NCBI RefSeq assembly: GCF_965227785.1
Contig: NZ_OZ245785.1
Location: forward strand, 3,224,001-3,288,000
Direction: 5' to 3'
DNA from: Gracilimonas sp965227785
GTDB taxonomy: Bacteria > Bacteroidota > Rhodothermia > Balneolales > Balneolaceae
DNA: 64,000 bases
Within the stretch, counting starts at the first letter, position 1, and the number at the start of each line of letters is the position of its first letter. The notes beneath the pieces are model-generated. The model searched no databases. It had not been told where the DNA came from and worked only from the letters and a program-made list of their open reading frames with translations. Shown here in pieces: positions 44,879-55,933 of this stretch. The position numbers were made by a program, and so were the translations under genes.

Positions 44879-46861
44879 TTAAAAATTTACCCTCATGCTG
44901 ATGCCGTTATTTCGTGCTTCAAACTGAACTTTGGCGTCCTCAAGTTTTTTCTTGTTCGACTTTTGCAGCAGCAAATCCACAATCTCTACACCCTTTACTG
45001 CGATGTAGGCAGTGAGTCCCAACTTCATTTGGTCAAGAGCATCATTGGCAGTGGCATAATGCCCCCGGTAATCTGATTTCAGCTGATCAAAATTTGCTCC
45101 GGCCGGTGCACTGTTGTACAGGTCTAATGCCGTTTGATACTTGTTGTAGGAATTATTGTAATCCACATACGACTTAATGCTGTATGCGAGTGCTCCACCA
45201 CCGGCTAAGAAATAGAGCCATCCTCTTCCTCCTTTCCCTAAGTAGCCATGACCCACTCCGGGGAATACAGCACCGGGTATAACCGAACGTAACACGGCCT
45301 TCCCTTTACTTCTGGGTTGAAATTCATCTACAAAAGTAATCTCCTGGCTCAGTGAGTTTACCTGAACTTCTGAGGTTACATCGTCAAATCCATCTTTCTC
45401 AATGGTGATTTGATACCTGCCAAAAGCAAGAGAGGGGAGCTGAACCGGTGTTTCGTCATAAGTTCGTGTGAATCCCGGGCCGTTAAGCTTCACTTCTGCA
45501 TCCGGGAATACACTGTTTATGGTGAGGCTACCCCGTCCCTGAATCTGGCTCAGGTCAATACTGATCTCTTCATCATCATTTCTGCGAATTTCAAATTCCC
45601 GGGTTTGTGTATCAAAGTTTAGTAATTCAGCTGTTAACTGATAGTTACCCACCGGTATGTTTCTGAAAGTCTTCGAACCAACCCATTCTTCTTGCAACTG
45701 ACCATCTTTACGAAGGGTAAACTCGGTATTCTCTTGCTGGGCAATTACGAAAAGGTTACCCGTAATTTGACCAAGTGTGACATTTTCAACCAAAGAGTCG
45801 CCCTGTGAAATATCAACAGTTCTTCTAACCGGGTCGAAACCGGAAGAGCGGACTTCAAGGATGTGCGCTCCTGGTACAAGTTCGATGTTTTCCCGCTGGC
45901 TTTGAGGCTGATCATCAATGAGAAGAGTAGCATCTTCAGGAGTGGTATTAACGGTAAGGTAGCCAATATATCGTTGCAGGTTATAGCTGAGCTCTGGGTT
46001 TTCGCCCGTAAATTCAAACTCATCCTCCACGTTGGAGTACCCGGGATAGGTTAACCTGATTTTCAAATTTCCGGGATATATGTTTACCCTTAAGGGAGTC
46101 ACACCGCGTGCGCCGGGCTCATCATCCAAATAAATGGATGCACCTGAAGGTGAAGAGTTAATTAATACGGCAACCGGATTTATCTCCTCCAGGTTATATG
46201 TGAAAAAATTTGGCCGATCTGCAAAAACTGAAATAGAATCATCAATAAACTCATGCCGGTCTTTACGAAGCTGAATAAAGTGATCACCAGTCGTAAGTTC
46301 AGCATCATAAACGGTGCCGTCTATTTCAAACTCTTCACCATCAATAAAAATCGTGCTGTTTTCAGGATCAACATTAAAACGAACTGGTTCCATCGTAGAC
46401 TTTTGATCACCAGTAACCTGTATCTCCCAGACTTCTCCGGCTTCCAGGTTAATGCCCTCATCATTTAAAACAAGCTGAAAAGGAGGATATCCATCTTTGT
46501 AAATGCTGACTACCCGCTCATTGGTAGAGAGGTACAAAAGGTTATATCCGGGAAGCTGCTGAACTTTATGGATTCCGTTATTCGATCGGAATTGTAAACC
46601 CGTAAGATCCGAAACGATTCTGAGCCCTGCAGTCAGATTGCCATTTATATCACGGTTATCATCCCTGTCAGCAATGATTTCGCTCGGTAGGCGTTCAGCC
46701 TGCCCAACGATTCTCAGTGAAGACATTTCTTCGTTATTATCCTGAGCCAGAATGTCGTTGAGGGGGGCGGCCCCAAATAACAGAGATAGGATAATGGGAA
46801 CTAATAAGAGTTTAGATCTTTGTTTATGCACTTTTTTGATACTTCTTAAGATTAAAGTCAC
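44879..46861 (-). CDS. PEGA-repeat envelope protein with DUF5683-like membrane region
   Basis: A 660-residue protein with a signal peptide or anchor near residues 18-40. Four or more PEGA-type repeats follow (for example I-N-S-S-P-S-G-A-S-I-Y-L-D-D near 233, V-N-T-T-P-E-D-A-T-L-L-I-D near 302, I-N-S-V-F-P-D-A-E-V-K-L-N-G near 448). The C-terminal ~140 residues contain a P-G-A-V-F-P-G-V-G-H-G-Y-L-G turn and two hydrophobic helices resembling DUF5683. PEGA domains usually bind or tether surface components. It heads the operon that ends in the giant surface protein. Confidence 0.85.
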   Translation of the reverse strand: MTLILRSIKKVHKQRSKLLLVPIILSLLFGAAPLNDILAQDNNEEMSSLRIVGQAERLPSEIIADRDDNRDINGNLTAGLRIVSDLTGLQFRSNNGIHKVQQLPGYNLLYLSTNERVVSIYKDGYPPFQLVLNDEGINLEAGEVWEIQVTGDQKSTMEPVRFNVDPENSTIFIDGEEFEIDGTVYDAELTTGDHFIQLRKDRHEFIDDSISVFADRPNFFTYNLEEINPVAVLINSSPSGASIYLDDEPGARGVTPLRVNIYPGNLKIRLTYPGYSNVEDEFEFTGENPELSYNLQRYIGYLTVNTTPEDATLLIDDQPQSQRENIELVPGAHILEVRSSGFDPVRRTVDISQGDSLVENVTLGQITGNLFVIAQQENTEFTLRKDGQLQEEWVGSKTFRNIPVGNYQLTAELLNFDTQTREFEIRRNDDEEISIDLSQIQGRGSLTINSVFPDAEVKLNGPGFTRTYDETPVQLPSLAFGRYQITIEKDGFDDVTSEVQVNSLSQEITFVDEFQPRSKGKAVLRSVIPGAVFPGVGHGYLGKGGRGWLYFLAGGGALAYSIKSYVDYNNSYNKYQTALDLYNSAPAGANFDQLKSDYRGHYATANDALDQMKLGLTAYIAVKGVEIVDLLLQKSNKKKLEDAKVQFEARNNGISMRVNF

Positions 46862-46933
46862 CAGTAAGCCCCTGGCAAAACAGTCCCCCTGAGGACTTTA
46901 CCAAAGACATTACAAACATTTATGAAAACATTA

Positions 46934-46951
46934 ACTACATATATATGTAGT
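46934..46951. promoter_or_regulatory. 18-bp perfect palindrome upstream of the PEGA-lipoprotein-giant protein operon
   Basis: ACTACATATATATGTAGT is an exact 18-base palindrome, centred about 80 bases upstream of the minus-strand start at 46861, within a 271-base gap. It is the only palindrome of this quality in the gap and could be a regulator binding site. The gap shows no gene. Confidence 0.55.
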
Positions 46952-47132
46952 ATTGGTAAAACACAGCTTGCCCACTACAAAGAGGGTTTAGCTATATCAT
47001 AATTTTTTATAAATAGAGAAGAATTGACGAACAGAAATCCCCAAATTTCTGTGCATCTGAAAAATCACCTAAAGCACCATTGCAATGCCTTTGGTTTCCC
47101 CTCCCCAAAACGATTAAATCGTAGTAATTAAG

Positions 47133-49046
47133 TTAAAAATTCACGTTAAAATTACCTAATTCCACCAACGCTTCCTCCGACCATTCCTTCGGCTGCCATG
47201 CCCGCACATAAATTTTGGGCTCTTCGTCATTAAAGTCGATCAGCAGGAATAAATAGCCTTCATCTGAGTAATTGGTAGAAGTATAACTTTGACGCATACT
47301 GATACCATAAATACCTTCCTGATTATTCTTCCGGATAATATTAAAAGTGGAAAAACCTAAATGAATGTCCGGTTTGGATGTAAACAATACTTTCTGACGC
47401 TCTAAAAATTCCTGTTTTGTCTGACGGAGGTATTCCACATCAGGCTGAGAAGGTTGATTCTGCTCATAGGCAAAGTTGTTGCTGGCATTTTCGTCAACTT
47501 TCAGGACACGACCTGTGATAATCACGGCTTGTTCAGCAAACATAGTTCCCAACTGGTTCAAATCACGGGTCATGTAAGCAGTTCGGTATTTTTCCACAAA
47601 TTTGATCATTACCTGTCGTTTATCCCAGTCCTTTCCAAACTTAGAAGCCCGGCGGAATTCTTCATACATCCCGTCCATAATACCAAAGTTGATGTCGGTC
47701 ATAGCTCCGGTGCTGTCAAAATCGGGAACCAAATACTCTTTACTCTGCATGTTCACAGAAGGGTAGCGAGCGGTAGAAGAGAGCTGCCGAAATTCCCATC
47801 CTTCCATCGTTTTATTAATATCAGACTTAGAGGTGTTGTTAGAAATACTCAGATTATTGAATTTCTCGAGACTGGCCAGTTTGTTATCGAGGAACTCATC
47901 TTCCTTCCATTCATCCGTTTCTTTCTCTTCATTAAAATAGGCCTGAAGGTTTTTTAGATGGTCGGGCACAATTTCTTTCAGTTCATCAACATCTACTGCC
48001 TGCACTTTTTGAACGGCATCAGTTTGGGCAAACTCTTCCATGAATGTATTTAGTGTGAAGCTTTCATTCATGGGTTCATGAGCCACTTTTTCTTTCAACT
48101 CTTCTTTTTTCTGTTGGGTTATCGGCTGGTCTAAATCCAGTTCCTTCGGATAATTGAAAGGAGGGCGACGTACCAGCTCCCAAAGGTCTCCAACTTCCTT
48201 AATTTCATCCTTATTCTCGTAATAAGAATACTTAACGTTTATTCTCAGGGAATTGAATTGCGTACTGGAACCGTACAGGTTTATAGTAGCGGTGCCGTCA
48301 ATAGATTTTGCCGATACGGAATTACTTCCATCCCAAAAGCTGAAATCAAGCGTTTCGGCTTTTTCGCCATCCACCAAAACGGCTACGGTAATTTCCCGCT
48401 CCTTAGTGGTAAGCATTTCATCAGACAGGATTTCGAACCTCACCGACTGAATGATGTCCGGGATACGGAAGCCGGGTTCTGTGTACAAATTGTTTCCGTT
48501 GTGCATCAACGTTGACTCGGGTATGGAATTCAGCAGTACAATACTGAAATAGTAGTATTTGAGGGCGTTGGCAAAGTTGCCTTCCTCTTCAAATTCCTCT
48601 GCTTTGTCAAAAATATCTTTTACCAGCTGTTTCCGGTTTTCAAAAATTTCATTTACCGAAGATTTTTGAATATATCTGAAAACATAAATACCACAATCAC
48701 GGGGTTCCTTAAAGGTTTTGAGGTTTTTTAGCTGAGCCGATGAATAGGTCTTAACAATTCCTTCTACTTCCTGCTTATACTCACCCTGATTGTCGGTGAT
48801 ACTTTCGGATACTTTATTGGTGAAAGAAGACTCAATATTTACTGCGATCTTTGACAGAAGCTGATCGATGGCAGCAGACTCACTTTCGCTTTGGTTCTGT
48901 GAACAGAATTCACCCCAGTAATGGTCATCCCCGGCTTTAATGGCTTCAATGTCCGGAGTTTGAGCAAATACGCCCGATGAAATAAAAACAGCGAAGAGCA
49001 GTGTTAGAATCAGTTGACTGATGGAATATTTCTTTGAATAGTACAT
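47133..49046 (-). CDS. LPP20-like protein fused to an NTF2/SnoaL-like domain
   Basis: A 637-residue exported protein with a signal peptide ending G-V-F-A-Q (residue 29). Residues about 30-135 resemble the LPP20/FlgP-like fold (A-I-D-Q-L-L-S-K-I-A-V-N-I-E-S-S-F). A central strand-rich part follows, then a charged, coiled-coil-like region (about 310-410), and a C-terminal NTF2-like domain (about 480-637; K-F-V-E-K-Y-R-T-A-Y-M-T-R-D-L). It lies 5 bases after the transglutaminase-fold gene. The function is unknown, but two LPP20-like genes sit on the other side of the same pair. Confidence 0.75.
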   Translation of the reverse strand: MYYSKKYSISQLILTLLFAVFISSGVFAQTPDIEAIKAGDDHYWGEFCSQNQSESESAAIDQLLSKIAVNIESSFTNKVSESITDNQGEYKQEVEGIVKTYSSAQLKNLKTFKEPRDCGIYVFRYIQKSSVNEIFENRKQLVKDIFDKAEEFEEEGNFANALKYYYFSIVLLNSIPESTLMHNGNNLYTEPGFRIPDIIQSVRFEILSDEMLTTKEREITVAVLVDGEKAETLDFSFWDGSNSVSAKSIDGTATINLYGSSTQFNSLRINVKYSYYENKDEIKEVGDLWELVRRPPFNYPKELDLDQPITQQKKEELKEKVAHEPMNESFTLNTFMEEFAQTDAVQKVQAVDVDELKEIVPDHLKNLQAYFNEEKETDEWKEDEFLDNKLASLEKFNNLSISNNTSKSDINKTMEGWEFRQLSSTARYPSVNMQSKEYLVPDFDSTGAMTDINFGIMDGMYEEFRRASKFGKDWDKRQVMIKFVEKYRTAYMTRDLNQLGTMFAEQAVIITGRVLKVDENASNNFAYEQNQPSQPDVEYLRQTKQEFLERQKVLFTSKPDIHLGFSTFNIIRKNNQEGIYGISMRQSYTSTNYSDEGYLFLLIDFNDEEPKIYVRAWQPKEWSEEALVELGNFNVNF

Positions 49047-49051
49047 TGTGT

Positions 49052-50596
49052 TTATTGTAAGCTTACAATTTCTGGTTTTTCGTTTTTGTATTGAGTCATG
49101 GTCATTCCAACAGATGCATTTATATAGGTCGGATCTGCAACGATATATTTTTTCCCTGAATGATAGTGGCTGTCGCCTTCCACAGTATTGCCGGTGAAGG
49201 AAACGGCAGTAGCCAGATGCTTACTGTAACGCAGCCCAACTACTTCTAATCCCACCAGCTCCTGAACCAGATTGGCAAACAGGATGGATCGGTCATCACA
49301 ATCAGAATAAGGGTAGAAAAGAGTTTCTTCGGGAATCATGTATTTCTCACGGTCAAATTGGTCCTGATCGGTTTTGTAGTCGAAAGCCGTTTGCACAAAT
49401 CGGAGGAGGAAGTTCACCGCTTCTTCTTCAGTCATATCTGCTATGGCAGGGGCTAATTTTTCGTAAATCGATTTTTTGGACGATTCAGAAAGGGAAGCCG
49501 TGAAAAATACGGGTAGCTCGGTTAGCGGGAAATATTCGAAATAGGTAATCAAATTCTTATCGATAGAAACCGGGATACTGTAGTCCTTATTGTTAAAGGA
49601 AAATTCGAGAGTTCGGGACTCAACATTCTTGGTATCGCCCAAATTTGGAAAATCTTTAATCCTTAAATCAAGTTTTTTACTCTGGCTTTGATGCGAACCG
49701 GTGTAAGTAAAGATAGAGCTTGGGGTCTGTTTGTCTTCATTCAGATCAATTACGTAGTACTGCTCGCCATCCAGTGTGTAGTATTTGGTGTTAAATACAT
49801 TGTATTCTACTGCAAATAAGATGTAAACGTCATTTTGGTCGTACCCAATACGCACCTTATATCCTGCGCGCGTAAGCAAAAACCAGTTGTATAGGTTCAC
49901 AAGCTTTTTGTCGTACCCTTCATAAACGGTATTGGCAAAGTCATTGATCAACAGCAGGTAGCCCCAGTCGTTCAGCTTTAATTCCTCTCGTACTTTGTTG
50001 GAATAAGAGATAATAGGGTCGTGATTTATCCGGCTTACTTTATCCCAAAATTCGGCAATTCGTTTATTGTCGGTTTTTCTCATGGAAAATTCCCGGGGAG
50101 AATAAAGAGCTCTGAGCTGAGTCGGGTACTCAAAAGGAATAGTAGAGGAGAAGTAATTGATATCAGTGGTTCTGGTTTCAATATCCCCGAACATGGACTC
50201 CCGGGGCGGTATCTCTATTTTAATAGGCTCTGGTTCCGGAGCATCCGGAATATCGATACTAATTCGCTCGCGAACCGGGGTGTCGTCCTTGGGTGCGGTA
50301 TTCTCGACGGTGGGTTTAGGCGGAGCTTTCGGAATGGTAACAGGCTTCCTTTCTTTGTAGAAATCAGACCCCTGGTTGATACCCACTTCTTCCCAGGTTT
50401 TTTCCAGCATCTCAATAAACTCTTTATCAAATTTATCCTGATACTCTTTGAATTCAGCTTCTTGCTGTTTCTTCCATTTTTCGTACTCGGTATCCTGAGC
50501 AGAAACCAATGCCGGAATCAGTAAAAAGGAGAAGAAAAAAATCAGAAAAGCGGAAAAATATTTTTTCCCTTTATTATTGTAATCGAAAAACCCCAT
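49052..50596 (-). CDS. Exported transglutaminase-like cysteine protease-fold protein
   Basis: A 514-residue protein with a signal segment at residues 12-34 (ending V-S-A-Q), a charged K/E-rich stretch, a proline-rich linker (about 90-150) and a C-terminal transglutaminase-like core. The likely triad is Cys in Y-S-D-C-D-D-R-S near residue 430, His in Y-S-K-H-L-A near 457 and Asp in V-A-D-P-T-Y near 487. It is cotranscribed with the LPP20/NTF2 gene. It may process or crosslink envelope proteins; no substrate is visible. Confidence 0.82.
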   Translation of the reverse strand: MGFFDYNNKGKKYFSAFLIFFFSFLLIPALVSAQDTEYEKWKKQQEAEFKEYQDKFDKEFIEMLEKTWEEVGINQGSDFYKERKPVTIPKAPPKPTVENTAPKDDTPVRERISIDIPDAPEPEPIKIEIPPRESMFGDIETRTTDINYFSSTIPFEYPTQLRALYSPREFSMRKTDNKRIAEFWDKVSRINHDPIISYSNKVREELKLNDWGYLLLINDFANTVYEGYDKKLVNLYNWFLLTRAGYKVRIGYDQNDVYILFAVEYNVFNTKYYTLDGEQYYVIDLNEDKQTPSSIFTYTGSHQSQSKKLDLRIKDFPNLGDTKNVESRTLEFSFNNKDYSIPVSIDKNLITYFEYFPLTELPVFFTASLSESSKKSIYEKLAPAIADMTEEEAVNFLLRFVQTAFDYKTDQDQFDREKYMIPEETLFYPYSDCDDRSILFANLVQELVGLEVVGLRYSKHLATAVSFTGNTVEGDSHYHSGKKYIVADPTYINASVGMTMTQYKNEKPEIVSLQ

Positions 50597-50741
50597 CTTT
50601 AAACCTCAACGTTACTTTTAGTAGTATATACGACAAAAATTGAACAAAATAGCGTGATAGTCAAATTAAAAAGATTTGTGTTGGTTGATATTTCATTTTA
50701 TTATTCGCGAAACCAAATAATACCACAAAGGGGTAATTGAT

Positions 50742-51308
50742 ATGAAAATGAAATCTATTCTTTTAACATTATTCGCATTTACATTCATGGTTTCCTGCGG
50801 GGGCGAAAAAGCCGTAACCAGCCAAAGCTCAATGCCAAACTGGGTTATGGTACCTCCTACAGATACTGAAGAATTCTTTTACGCTCCTGGACAAGCTGAA
50901 AGCAGTCGTCAGGGTACTGCACTGAGAATGGCTCAGAACAACGCTACTACTGCTATGGCTCAGAAACTGGAAGTAAAAGTATCTGCCCTTCAAAAATCTT
51001 TTGAAGAAGAAGTACAAAGCGGACCAAATGCTAACTATGCAGCTACTTTTTCCAGTGCCAGCGAGCAGCTCGTGAACAACACTATGAATGGTGTAACCCG
51101 CGACCGTGCCGAGTGTGAGCAACTGAATCCGGAAGTAACCGGCGGTAACGTAAATCAGCGATGCTATGTACTGGTTCGCATGCCGGTAGGGCAAGCCCGT
51201 TCCGTACTCGAAAATGCACTTTCAAAAGACGAAGAGCTTTACACTAAGTTTAAGGCTTCTAAAGCGTTTGAAGAACTGCAAAACAAACTTCATGAATTAG
51301 AAGACTAA
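50742..51308 (+). CDS. LPP20-family lipoprotein
   Basis: A 188-residue lipoprotein; lipobox F-M-V-S-C puts the lipidated Cys at residue 19. The LPP20 core is recognisable as P-N-W-V near residue 32, A-x-G-Q-A near 50 and repeated A-x-x-x-A helices (M-A-Q-N-N-A-T-T-A-M-A). An AAAGGGG ribosome-binding site lies 8 bases before the ATG at 50742. It is transcribed away from the transglutaminase-like gene across a 145-base shared upstream region, and is followed after 18 bases by a second LPP20-like gene. Confidence 0.88.
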   Translation: MKMKSILLTLFAFTFMVSCGGEKAVTSQSSMPNWVMVPPTDTEEFFYAPGQAESSRQGTALRMAQNNATTAMAQKLEVKVSALQKSFEEEVQSGPNANYAATFSSASEQLVNNTMNGVTRDRAECEQLNPEVTGGNVNQRCYVLVRMPVGQARSVLENALSKDEELYTKFKASKAFEELQNKLHELED

Positions 51309-51326
51309 ATTCGAAATACAGTTTTC

Positions 51327-52075
51327 GTGAGATTTAGTCACATACTTTTAATTCAGACCGTTCTTATAAATTTAGTACTCTGTGGAAACTTGTTTTCGCA
51401 GAGTACTTTTTTTTTGGATGAAGACGAGCAGCCCGTTCTGATCTATCAATCTGAAATGGTACATGGATTCGGGATTGAACCCGTCTATTCATATTCAGCC
51501 GAAGAGGAGTTTGAGGATGCCTGCCAAAAGGCACTCGAAGAGTTGAATAGCAACTTGTTTATGTCGGTGTACATCGAAGAATTTCAGGCTAATGACTATT
51601 CTACTTATAACTTTCCTGAGTTGAGCATAAGAGACACCGTTCTTACTTTCGATGAGAATATAGTAAAGCAGGATTCAGTCATCATAAATGAACAAGCGGT
51701 TTGTGTAGCTGCACCCGCAAATAAATCTTCCGGTATAAATGTTGAAATACCTTCTCTTTCAAGATTATTTGTAGGGCCGCAAAAAGTGGGGAATACCTGG
51801 TTTGCGGTAGGCAAAACACGAGCGACTTCCTATAACCCAAGTCTGGCATGGATGAAAGCCAAGAATAACGCTCTTCAGGATCTGACCAAAGCCATCCGTA
51901 TTTCGGTTCAGTCCATTGAACGGCAGCTGGAAGAAGGGGATTACACCCAATCTGGCGGTATTACCTATTTCAAATCCAACCTGATCTACAACAGTATCTA
52001 TAATGTGAGGAGATACACCACCCATAAATCTTTTTTGACGGTTATAGCCGTCAAGGAAAGTGATGTAATTGAGTA

Positions 52076-52079
<4 letters not shown>
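51327..52079 (+). CDS. Exported LPP20-like protein
   Basis: A 250-residue protein starting with GTG at 51327; the signal peptide (N-L-F-S-Q near residue 25) lacks a lipobox. Its C-terminal half has the LPP20-like helix pair (A-W-M-K-A-K-N-N-A-L-Q-D-L-T-K-A near residue 173) also seen in the two neighbouring members. Its stop overlaps the stop of the convergent ligase gene by 4 bases. Confidence 0.78.
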
Positions 52080-53806
<1,727 letters not shown>

Positions 53807-53957
53807 AGATGGTAAGGGAATGTTGAATTTTAAATGTTCAGAATAAGATTAAAATTGTAAGCCTTGCTTGAGCTATTCTTGAAAGGTTTAGATGTGCTAT
53901 ACAGATCGGATGTAACATTTAAAATTCAACACTCAAAATTTAGAATTAATAACTAAT

Positions 53958-54950
53958 CTAATCATCCTGTTCTCCCTCTGTGTCCAAAAACTGGGACGGA
54001 ATATTTCGTTGGTCCAGATAATGCTTTACCACATCCGGATTGGGAGTGTGTGTGATATAGGTCATTTTGGGCTGAAGCTTTTCGCAAAGAGTGATCAGTT
54101 CAAAAAAATCGAGATGATCAGAAAGGGGAATTAATTTATCTACGGTAAGCTGACTACGCCGCGACTCCATCGCTGCCCATCCGCTACAGTAAGCAATTCG
54201 CTTTTTACGGACATTAGAAGCAAAACCATTATTGATAGCCGAACTCGGGCAAATCAGAATTTTCCCTTCACAAGTATCACGATTATAGGTTTCATAATTA
54301 CCCAGATCGATGCCTTCCTTTTCATAAACATCACACAGTTTAAAACCAGCTCCGTGGATCTGTATAGGGTGATTCAGGTTCTTTAGCAGATGCATGATTT
54401 CCTGTGCTTTACCCAAATTATATGCCAGGAATACAGGGGTATAGCCCTCTGCTAAAGCTGATCGAGCAAAGCTGGTGATATCAGCTTTCAGTTCTTCATA
54501 ATCAGCCCATCGGTACACGGGCAGACTAAAAGTTGCCTCAGTTATAAAGCAGTCGATCCCGGCATCAGGAAGTTCGAAGCCTTCAGTCGCGGGAGAGGGC
54601 GGAGTGCGATAATCTCCCGTGTATAGCAGGTTACCAAAATCGCTTTCCACAAAAGTCATGGCGGAGCCGAGTATATGTCCGGCCGGATAGAAAGTAACCC
54701 TGGCGTTATCGGTTTCTATAGATTGCTTAAAGGGGAGTTCCTGCACTTCGTATTTAGCACCCCTCAAATTCATAAACTTTTTTGTGGGAGGAGTAGCGTA
54801 CACGTTTCGGGCATTGGTGCTCCATGGGATGTGATCGGCGTGTCCGTGAGATACAAATACATGTTCAGCGTTCTTACCGCTATAATCCAGTCCAATACTC
54901 AGTTGGGGCAGTAGTATTCCGTGATTTCCGGCTTTGGTGATTTTAAGCAT
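53958..54950 (-). CDS. Metallo-beta-lactamase-fold DNA exonuclease (ligase-associated)
   Basis: A 330-residue beta-lactamase/beta-CASP-type nuclease. The metal-binding H-G-H-A-D-H-I-P is near residue 35, A-G-H-I-L-G near 92 and Y-T-G-D-Y-R near 110. The start at 54950 (M-L-K-I-T-K-A-G-N-H-G) is preferred over an ATG at 54983, because the longer start lies inside a dispersed repeat element. It is predicted to trim DNA ends before ligation by the neighbouring ligase. Confidence 0.9.
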   Translation of the reverse strand: MLKITKAGNHGILLPQLSIGLDYSGKNAEHVFVSHGHADHIPWSTNARNVYATPPTKKFMNLRGAKYEVQELPFKQSIETDNARVTFYPAGHILGSAMTFVESDFGNLLYTGDYRTPPSPATEGFELPDAGIDCFITEATFSLPVYRWADYEELKADITSFARSALAEGYTPVFLAYNLGKAQEIMHLLKNLNHPIQIHGAGFKLCDVYEKEGIDLGNYETYNRDTCEGKILICPSSAINNGFASNVRKKRIAYCSGWAAMESRRSQLTVDKLIPLSDHLDFFELITLCEKLQPKMTYITHTPNPDVVKHYLDQRNIPSQFLDTEGEQDD

Positions 54951-54977
54951 GTGTTTTTCAGGTCTATATTTAATGGA

Positions 54978-55070
54978 GGTCATTCTGAGCGGTAGCGAAG
55001 AACCTAAGCCATAAAATGTTTACTAATCTTTTACTGGCATAGATCCTTCGGCATTAGCCTCAGGATGACC
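54978..55070. repeat. REP-like palindromic element, copy A
   Basis: GGTCATTCTGAG at the left end and CTCAGGATGACC at the right end pair at 11 of 12 positions and enclose ~70 bases. The ends match a dispersed palindrome type (GTCATyCTGAG...CTCAGGATGAC) that I recall as frequent in this group of bacteria. It overlaps the alternative start of the exonuclease gene. Confidence 0.75.
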
Positions 55071-55096
55071 TGCTAAATATTTTTCTTAAAAAAGTC

Positions 55097-55121
55097 ATTC
55101 CGGTCAAACTTGAACCGGAAT
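55097..55121. repeat. Short hairpin element between REP copies
   Basis: Arms ATTCCGGT (55097-55104) and ACCGGAAT (55114-55121) pair perfectly, with two further near-pairs in the loop. It is preceded by GTC, giving a GTCATTCCGG start that resembles the flanking REP-like ends. Confidence 0.6.
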
Positions 55122-55170
55122 CTCCCGGAATACATTGGGTTGACACTTATTTATTTTTAGCCCTTGGGTT

Positions 55171-55315
55171 GTCATCCAGAGTGCATCGCGAGACAAATAG
55201 GGCTGAAATGGTTAACACGAAGGATCTCAAATTCTGAACAACTCTATAGGTTAATTTTTGAGATTCTTCACAGCACACAAAGAGTCCTTTTAAACATCAC
55301 TTCGCTCAGGATGAC
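55171..55315. repeat. REP-like palindromic element, copy B
   Basis: GTCATCCAGAG at the left and CTCAGGATGAC at the right are the same end sequences as copy A in slightly altered form, enclosing ~120 bases with different inner sequence. Confidence 0.65.
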
Positions 55316-55500
55316 AATAAAGAGGGCAGTTCCTATTCCTACATCCAATAAACTAAGAAGAGCGGGTGACAGTTCGTGGCAGGGTGCTTTCTTATTTTTC
55401 AAAAAAAAAGAAACAATTCGGGATATAGCTATCCTATTTTGTATTGCGCTTGTTTCCCGAAATTCTTAGATAGGATTCAACTTCTAAAATTACCTTTACT

Positions 55501-55698
55501 ATGAATCGAATCATTGCTTTTGCACTTCTTATCGCCGGCGGACTCCTTCTTTATTTTGGATATCATGAATACAACTCCTTTGGCTCAGAGATTGATCAGG
55601 CCTTTGGTGGATCTGGTTCTACCGAAGCCATCGTTATGCTTGTGGTTGGAGTAGTCGCTATTATTTTGGGCGGTTCCAGGCTGGTAAAGAAAAAATAG
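55501..55698 (+). CDS. DUF3185-like small membrane protein
   Basis: A 65-residue protein with two hydrophobic helices (about residues 4-21 and 43-60) joined by a loop with D-Q-A-F-G-G-S-G, the pattern of the DUF3185 family. The function is unknown. It lies between the repeat-rich stretch and the first copy of a second repeat type. Confidence 0.8.
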   Translation: MNRIIAFALLIAGGLLLYFGYHEYNSFGSEIDQAFGGSGSTEAIVMLVVGVVAIILGGSRLVKKK

Positions 55699-55735
55699 CT
55701 GAGAAGATCCTCAGAGGACCTTTCCATAATCGCCT

Positions 55736-55853
55736 GACCCTATCTTTGTTTCTTTCCCTAACGCACTTTGTAAATAAGGTGTTGGCTGTCAATACCTTAG
55801 ATTTCAATCAGTGTACTTGCTGAATCGGTACCTATGCGCCAGGGAAAGAGGAC
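55736..55853 (+). repeat. Dispersed repeat, copy 1 (upstream of the GNAT gene)
   Basis: The left block (55736-55776) matches copy 2 at 36 of 41 bases and the right block (55834-55853) at 20 of 20. TCTTTCCCT and AGGGAAAGA form inverted ends within the element. The inner ~55 bases are unrelated between copies. Confidence 0.82.
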
Positions 55854-55933
55854 GCATAACTTAGTTAAGGTGTTAAAGTCTCTTTTCGGGAGTGAATTTC
55901 ACCTTTTTATTATCTTCATCAAAAAAAAATTAA

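Larger units (their letters stand above)
54951..55500. other. Repeat-rich intergenic region without a gene
   Basis: This 550-base stretch shows no credible reading frame. It holds two REP-like palindromic elements and a shorter hairpin, each listed separately, then about 180 bases of unclassified sequence before the DUF3185-like gene. Confidence 0.7.

Noticed and set aside
54951..54983. Longer start for the exonuclease gene
   Set aside because: The extra 11 codons come from a REP-like repeat and the conserved N-terminus begins at 54950.
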